From NCBI GenBank assembly GCA_003477305.1, contig DMTN01000040.1, positions 9,431 to 17,002 of the forward strand: a stretch of DNA of 7,572 nucleotides. Direction: 5' to 3'. This document shows, piece by piece, positions 6,702 through 7,572 of this stretch. The stretch is from Acholeplasmatales bacterium. Lineage in GTDB: Bacteria > Bacillota_I > Bacilli_A > Izemoplasmatales > Hujiaoplasmataceae. The notes under the pieces are model-generated. The model had not been told where the DNA came from, did no database searches, and saw nothing but the letters and a program-made list of their open reading frames with translations. The stretch's first letter is position 1; the number at the start of each line of letters is the position of its first letter. The position numbers and the translations under genes are program-made.

Positions 6702-7572
6702 GCGAACCGACCGCCCTCGTGAAACCCGCCTCCTTCCTGGAGCGCCTCAAGCGCTTCTTCACGCCGCGCCGCCAGGTACGCGACAGCCATCCCGTCGCCT
6801 ACGCCTTCGTCGCCCCCTATCTCCTCATGTTCGCGATCTTCATCATCATTCCGGTCATCGCGGCGATCCTGCTTTCGTTCACCTACTTCGACACCGTGCG
6901 GTTCCCGCAGTGGATCGGCTTCGAGAACTACATCAACATCCTCACCAACGACGCCGAATTCATGCAGTACGTGATCCCGAACACGCTGAAATACGCCGTG
7001 ATCGTCGGTCCCGGCGGATACATCCTGTCCTTCTTGATCGCGTGGATGCTCGCGCAGTTGACACCGAAGGTCCGGACCATCCTCGCGCTCGTCATCTACT
7101 CGCCGTCGCTCACCGCCGGCGTCACGATGTCGGTTTTGTGGAAGGTCATCTTCGCCGGTGACGAAACCGGCTATCTCAACATGTTTTTGATGAATCTCGG
7201 CGCGATCAACGAACCGGTCGCGTGGCTCACCTCGGCGAACACGCTGATGCCGATCATGATCGGCGTCACGCTGTGGAGTTCGATGGGCGTGGGCTTCCTC
7301 GCGATGCTCGCCGGCATCCTGAACGTCAACCAAGACCTCTATGAGGCCGGCTACATCGACGGCATCAAGAACAAGTTCCAGGAAATGATCTACATCACGA
7401 TCCCCACGATCAAGCCGCAGATGCTGTTCGGCGCGGTCATGGCGATCGTCGGCACGTTCGGTTCCTCCGGCATCGGCGTCGCGCTTTCGGGGTCCAACCC
7501 GACACCGCAGTACGCCGGCCAGCTGATCGTGAACCATATCGAGTATTTCGGCTTCAACAAATATGAAATGGG
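6698..7572 (+). CDS. Sugar ABC transporter permease, MalF/UgpA type, 3'-truncated by window edge
   Basis: Integral membrane subunit forming half of the translocation pore of a carbohydrate uptake-1 type ABC importer; 291 codons are visible and the frame runs off the right edge. A charged cytoplasmic N-terminus (1-32) precedes the first membrane helix (about 35-61, with APYLLMF and IIIPVIAA typical of this family). Further hydrophobic segments lie near 97-119, 127-150, 183-207 and 240-262. The cytoplasmic EAA loop that docks on the ATPase is clear: Y-E-A-G-Y-I-D-G from residue 215, continuing to I-P-T-I-K-P. The start ATG overlaps the stop of the binding-protein gene (ATGA) and has a very strong ribosome binding site, so the two are almost certainly co-translated. 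A MalG-type partner permease is expected next. The ATPase is not visible; many such systems use a shared MsmK/MsiK-type ATPase encoded elsewhere. Confidence 0.95.
   Translation, partial: MSEPTALVKPASFLERLKRFFTPRRQVRDSHPVAYAFVAPYLLMFAIFIIIPVIAAILLSFTYFDTVRFPQWIGFENYINILTNDAEFMQYVIPNTLKYAVIVGPGGYILSFLIAWMLAQLTPKVRTILALVIYSPSLTAGVTMSVLWKVIFAGDETGYLNMFLMNLGAINEPVAWLTSANTLMPIMIGVTLWSSMGVGFLAMLAGILNVNQDLYEAGYIDGIKNKFQEMIYITIPTIKPQMLFGAVMAIVGTFGSSGIGVALSGSNPTPQYAGQLIVNHIEYFGFNKYEM

Noticed and set aside
6688..7161. Plus-strand frame of 157 codons overlapping the permease start
   Set aside because: It is a shifted reading of the permease gene. The Arg/His-rich product lacks membrane segments, and the real permease frame continues to the window edge.
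6641..7537. Minus-strand open frame (298 codons) opposite the permease
   Set aside because: The product is a charged Asp/Arg/His-rich sequence without domain features, while the plus strand carries a clear permease with an EAA loop and a strong ribosome binding site.

Overview
The window is a fragment of one plus-strand, carbohydrate-utilisation operon. It contains four protein-coding genes and almost no non-coding DNA: (1) the 3' part of a glycoside hydrolase family 94 (GH94) sugar phosphorylase, cut by the left edge; (2) a solute-binding lipoprotein of a sugar ABC transporter; (3) a very large (980 aa) secreted protein that joins two carbohydrate-binding-like beta domains and a helical region to a second solute-binding domain; (4) the 5' part of a MalF/UgpA-type sugar ABC permease, cut by the right edge. 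The gaps between genes 1-2 and 2-3 are 39 nt each, and genes 3-4 overlap by the 4-nt ATGA. No promoter, terminator, RNA gene, mobile element or CRISPR array is visible, and no gene-free stretch exceeds 40 nt.

Inferred function: oligosaccharides are captured outside the cell by one or both binding proteins and imported by a permease pair, of which only the first is in the window. They are then split in the cytosol by phosphorolysis to a sugar 1-phosphate plus a shortened acceptor, which saves ATP. GH94 enzymes act on beta-linked gluco- or chito-oligosaccharides (cellobiose, cellodextrin, laminaribiose, beta-1,2-glucan oligomers, chitobiose). The exact linkage cannot be read from this sequence. 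The second permease and the ATPase are not in the window; a MalG-type permease probably follows.

Organism: the lipoprotein sorting signal followed by a Thr-rich spacer, strong Shine-Dalgarno sites (one is GGAGGTGA), and an SBP architecture that I recall mainly from Paenibacillus-like Firmicutes all point to a Gram-positive-type or Firmicutes/Tenericutes-related bacterium. The DNA is clearly GC-rich, and TGA is used as a stop codon, so this is the standard bacterial code and not the Mycoplasma code. A high-GC environmental lineage close to Tenericutes/Izemoplasmatales is one possibility, but this is inference from style and not a taxonomic assignment.

Most interesting points: the CBM-CBM-helical-SBP fusion with a visible internal duplication; its lack of a good lipobox although its neighbour has one; two dissimilar binding proteins ahead of one permease; and two RNA hairpins at the start of the fusion gene, one of which covers its ribosome binding site and GTG start.
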